Assembly (NCBI GenBank): GCA_903890485.1
Contig: CAITBM010000111.1
Coordinates: 1 to 64,000 of the forward strand
Origin: an uncultured Opitutaceae bacterium
GTDB lineage: Bacteria > Verrucomicrobiota > Verrucomicrobiia > Opitutales > Opitutaceae
DNA length: 64,000 nucleotides
Direction: 5' to 3'
Positions 62,083 to 64,000 of the stretch are shown here, one piece after another (the stretch's first letter is position 1; the number at the start of each line of letters is the position of its first letter). The notes under the pieces are model-generated. The model was not told the DNA's origin, did no database searches, and was given only the letters and a program-made list of their open reading frames with translations. The translations under genes were made by a program, and so were the position numbers.

Positions 62083-63129
62083 ATGCCGAACCCTTTTTCC
62101 CGCCGCTCCCTATTGCCCCTCTGGATTGCGGCGGCATTCGCGCTGGTTGCCACCCCGAGGTTGGCAGCCGACCTCACCTGGACCCCGTCCACCGGATGGC
62201 AGCTCGAGGGGGGCGCCCTGTCCGGACTGGCCGGACCGCAGGGCAAATCCGCCCTGGCCCTCATGAACAAGGCCCGCAGGTACGAGGAGGAAGGAAGCCT
62301 CCACGCTGCGATTAAGACCTACGAGAAGGTGGCCGCCAAGTACACGAGCTCGGTTTACGCCCCAGAGGCCCTCTACAGGTCCGCCTCGCTGCTCGTCCAG
62401 AGGAAGCAGTACTACAACGCTTTCGGCGATTTCCAGCTCATGCTTCGGCGTTACCCGAACACCAAGCGGTTCAACGACGCCATCGGCCAGCTCTACCGGC
62501 TGGCTTCCATCCTCCTGGACGGCGGCCACAACCGGCTCTGGGGCTTCATTCCTGAATTCTCTAACCGGACCCGCGCAATCGAGTACCTGGAAGTGATCGT
62601 CCTGGACGCACCCTACAGCGACTACGCCCCGCTTGCCCTCATGGAGGTCGCCCGGGGCTACCAGTTCAGCGGGGACAAGGAAGAGGCCATCGATTCCCTG
62701 GACCGCCTGGTGAACACCTATCCCCAGAGCGTCCTGGCGCCCGTCGCCTACCTTAAGTTGGGCGACCTGCATGCCTCGCTCACCGAGGGGCCCAAGTACG
62801 ACCAGGCCTCCACCAAGGAGGCGATGACCTATTACGAGGACTTCATGATCCTCTATCCGGGCGACGCGAACCTGGCCGCCGCCGCCACCGGCGTCGACAA
62901 GATGAAGACCATCCTGTCCAACAGCAAAATCTACATCGGCGACTACTACTTCTACAAGCGCCTTAACTACGTGGCGGCCAAGGTCTTCTACAACGAGGCA
63001 ATCACCGCCTACCCGGATTCTAACCCGGCCCGCCTTGCCAAGAAGCGGCTCGAGGAGCTGGAGGCGAGGGTCAACAAGCAGACGATCAAGCCCACGACCG
63101 CGCCGAAGAAGCGGTTCTGGCTGTTCTAG
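62083..63129 (+). CDS. BamD-like TPR outer-membrane assembly protein
   Basis: 348 aa from ATG 62083 (an alternative GTG at 62068 adds five residues). Signal peptide (LLPLWIAAAFALVATPRLAAD). About five TPR-like helical pairs with the spacing of BamD/YbgF proteins: AIKTYEKVAAKYTSSVYAPEALY, QYYNAFGDFQLMLRRYPNTKRFNDAI, ALMEVARGYQFSGDKEEAIDSL, YYEDFMILYPGDANLA, AAKVFYNEAITAYPDSNPARLAKK. It lacks the Cys lipobox, unlike enteric BamD. Probably outer-membrane assembly. Confidence 0.75.
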   Translation: MPNPFSRRSLLPLWIAAAFALVATPRLAADLTWTPSTGWQLEGGALSGLAGPQGKSALALMNKARRYEEEGSLHAAIKTYEKVAAKYTSSVYAPEALYRSASLLVQRKQYYNAFGDFQLMLRRYPNTKRFNDAIGQLYRLASILLDGGHNRLWGFIPEFSNRTRAIEYLEVIVLDAPYSDYAPLALMEVARGYQFSGDKEEAIDSLDRLVNTYPQSVLAPVAYLKLGDLHASLTEGPKYDQASTKEAMTYYEDFMILYPGDANLAAAATGVDKMKTILSNSKIYIGDYYFYKRLNYVAAKVFYNEAITAYPDSNPARLAKKRLEELEARVNKQTIKPTTAPKKRFWLF

Positions 63130-63149
63130 GCGGTAGCGGCCGCTTCCCG

Positions 63150-63689
63150 ATGACGCGCATCTGGGGCACGGTCCTTGTGCTCGCGGTCCTCTTCCAGGGT
63201 TGCGCGCACTACCACCTCGGGGCCGGGCCGGCTCCCACGTTCGCGACCCTCTACATCGAGCCCTCCCGGAACACGACGACAATGGCCCAATCCCAGGTCG
63301 TCGTCAGCACGATGGTCAGGCAGGCCTTCATCCGGGACGGACGGGTCACGGTCGTGAGCAGCGCATCCGACGCGGACGCCACGCTCGAGGTGGTGCTCGT
63401 CAAGTACCGCAGGGACAACGCGGCCAACCGGGAGGACGACAACGGGCTCGCAAGGAAGTTCACGCTCCGCCTGACGGTGAGCCTGAGCCTGCGCGACAAC
63501 CGCACTGGCCGGATGCTCTTTGACGGCAGGCTGGTCGAGGTCCAGCGTGAGGCGTTCACCGACAACGGGCTCGGGAGTGTCCCGTTCGGGACCAGCAACG
63601 ACCAGCTCCAGTCGGAATACAACACCCTGCCGCTCCTCGCCGACCAGCTTTCCGAGAAGGTGACCCACGCGGTGCTCGACGTGTGGTGA
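63150..63689 (+). CDS. LptE-like lipoprotein
   Basis: 179 aa. Lipobox LFQGC near residue 17, then CAHYHLGAG and a strand-helix pattern of the LptE type (TLYIEPSRNTTTMAQ, STMVRQAFIRDGRV, ATLEVVLVKYRRDN, RLTVSLSLRDNRTGRMLFDG, LLADQLSEKVTHAVL). LptE plugs the LptD barrel and helps insert lipopolysaccharide. Pairing with a BamD-like gene points to a diderm envelope. It follows the BamD-like gene by 20 bp. Confidence 0.75.
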   Translation: MTRIWGTVLVLAVLFQGCAHYHLGAGPAPTFATLYIEPSRNTTTMAQSQVVVSTMVRQAFIRDGRVTVVSSASDADATLEVVLVKYRRDNAANREDDNGLARKFTLRLTVSLSLRDNRTGRMLFDGRLVEVQREAFTDNGLGSVPFGTSNDQLQSEYNTLPLLADQLSEKVTHAVLDVW

Positions 63690-63704
63690 CCCCCTGTCCG
63701 ACCC

Positions 63705-64000
63705 ATGAAAGAACCGATCCTAGCCCCCTCACTCTTGGCCTCGGACCATGCCGCGCTGGGTGAAGCCGCCGCCGCCGTGGCGGCCCTTGGCATATCCTGG
63801 CTGCACCTGGACATCATGGACGGGCACTTCGTGCCTAACCTCTCCTTTGGGCCGGAAACCTTGGCCGCGCTCCGCCGGCACGGTTCAAAGCTCTTTTTTG
63901 ACACGCACCTCATGCTGTCCGAGCCCCACCGCTATGTGGCCGCCTTTGCCAAGGCGGGGGCCGACCGGATCACCATCCACGTGGAGCCCCAGATCAACCA
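63705..64000 (+). CDS. rpe: Ribulose-phosphate 3-epimerase, N-terminal part (cut by window)
   Basis: Frame from ATG 63705 to the window edge, about 98 residues. Begins KEPILAPSLLASDHAAL, then WLHLDIMDGHFVPNLSFGPE (metal His-x-Asp and M-D-G) and FFDTHLMLSEPHRYVAAFAKAGAD (second metal His). These are the Rpe TIM-barrel signatures. It interconverts ribulose-5-P and xylulose-5-P. The gene continues beyond the window. Confidence 0.93.
   Translation, partial: MKEPILAPSLLASDHAALGEAAAAVAALGISWLHLDIMDGHFVPNLSFGPETLAALRRHGSKLFFDTHLMLSEPHRYVAAFAKAGADRITIHVEPQIN

Overview
The window looks like the chromosome of a free-living Verrucomicrobium, most likely class Opitutae (Opitutaceae or a close relative). 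The basis is uniformly high GC, proteins that read like Opitutaceae proteins, a secreted C-terminal domain that I recall as common in that group, two Rho paralogues, a ThuA-domain protein, a GH78 rhamnosidase and a PQQ sugar dehydrogenase fused to cytochrome c. No rRNA, CRISPR array or prophage was seen. Family names come from motif recognition by eye, not from a database search.

Left end (1-10.8 kb) is the accessory part. An IS3-type orfA runs off the left edge next to a histidine kinase that has lost its N-terminus. A receiver-only response regulator, tRNA-Met(CAT) and a ThuA-domain protein follow. From 2.86 to 7.49 kb a single gene for a secreted protein with one CxxCH haem motif is broken in two. 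Between its halves lies a 3208-bp unit, flanked by the direct repeat GTAAG. It carries an IS1380-family transposase and a passenger gene for a secreted Ig-like protein. Removing the unit and one repeat restores one open frame of about 472 codons. The left end used is not the IS's own left end (still present at 5114) but a look-alike sequence at 3579. This is the architecture of ISEcp1-type gene capture. Just upstream, a cupredoxin-like gene is joined out of frame to the remains of a protein made of the same C-terminal domain that the passenger carries.

Middle (10.8-34 kb): acetyl-CoA synthetase; a divergent short Rho; an unknown 586-aa protein coupled to hisF; a tight phosphatase / isochorismatase-like / HD-nuclease operon; then, on the minus strand, coaE, a long Rho with a disordered N-terminus, and pilT with an in-frame TAA. 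A WecG/TagA-like glycosyltransferase, tRNA-Glu(CTC), a DMT transporter, a large membrane protein, a PQQ dehydrogenase, a threonine dehydratase, a tail fragment of a glycoside hydrolase and a GH78 enzyme follow.

Right (34-64 kb) is mostly housekeeping: ndk, an SDR39-type epimerase, photolyase, glgA, RNase R, a family-B DNA polymerase, clpS with a DUF2017-like neighbour, proS, argA, ridA, an NCS2 purine permease, an ABC permease without visible partners, an exported adenosine-deaminase-like enzyme, glmM, trpD and uppP. The classic rpmF-plsX-fabH run continues into a BamD-like TPR protein, an LptE-like lipoprotein and rpe, which is cut by the window edge. These last genes link fatty-acid initiation to outer-membrane assembly.
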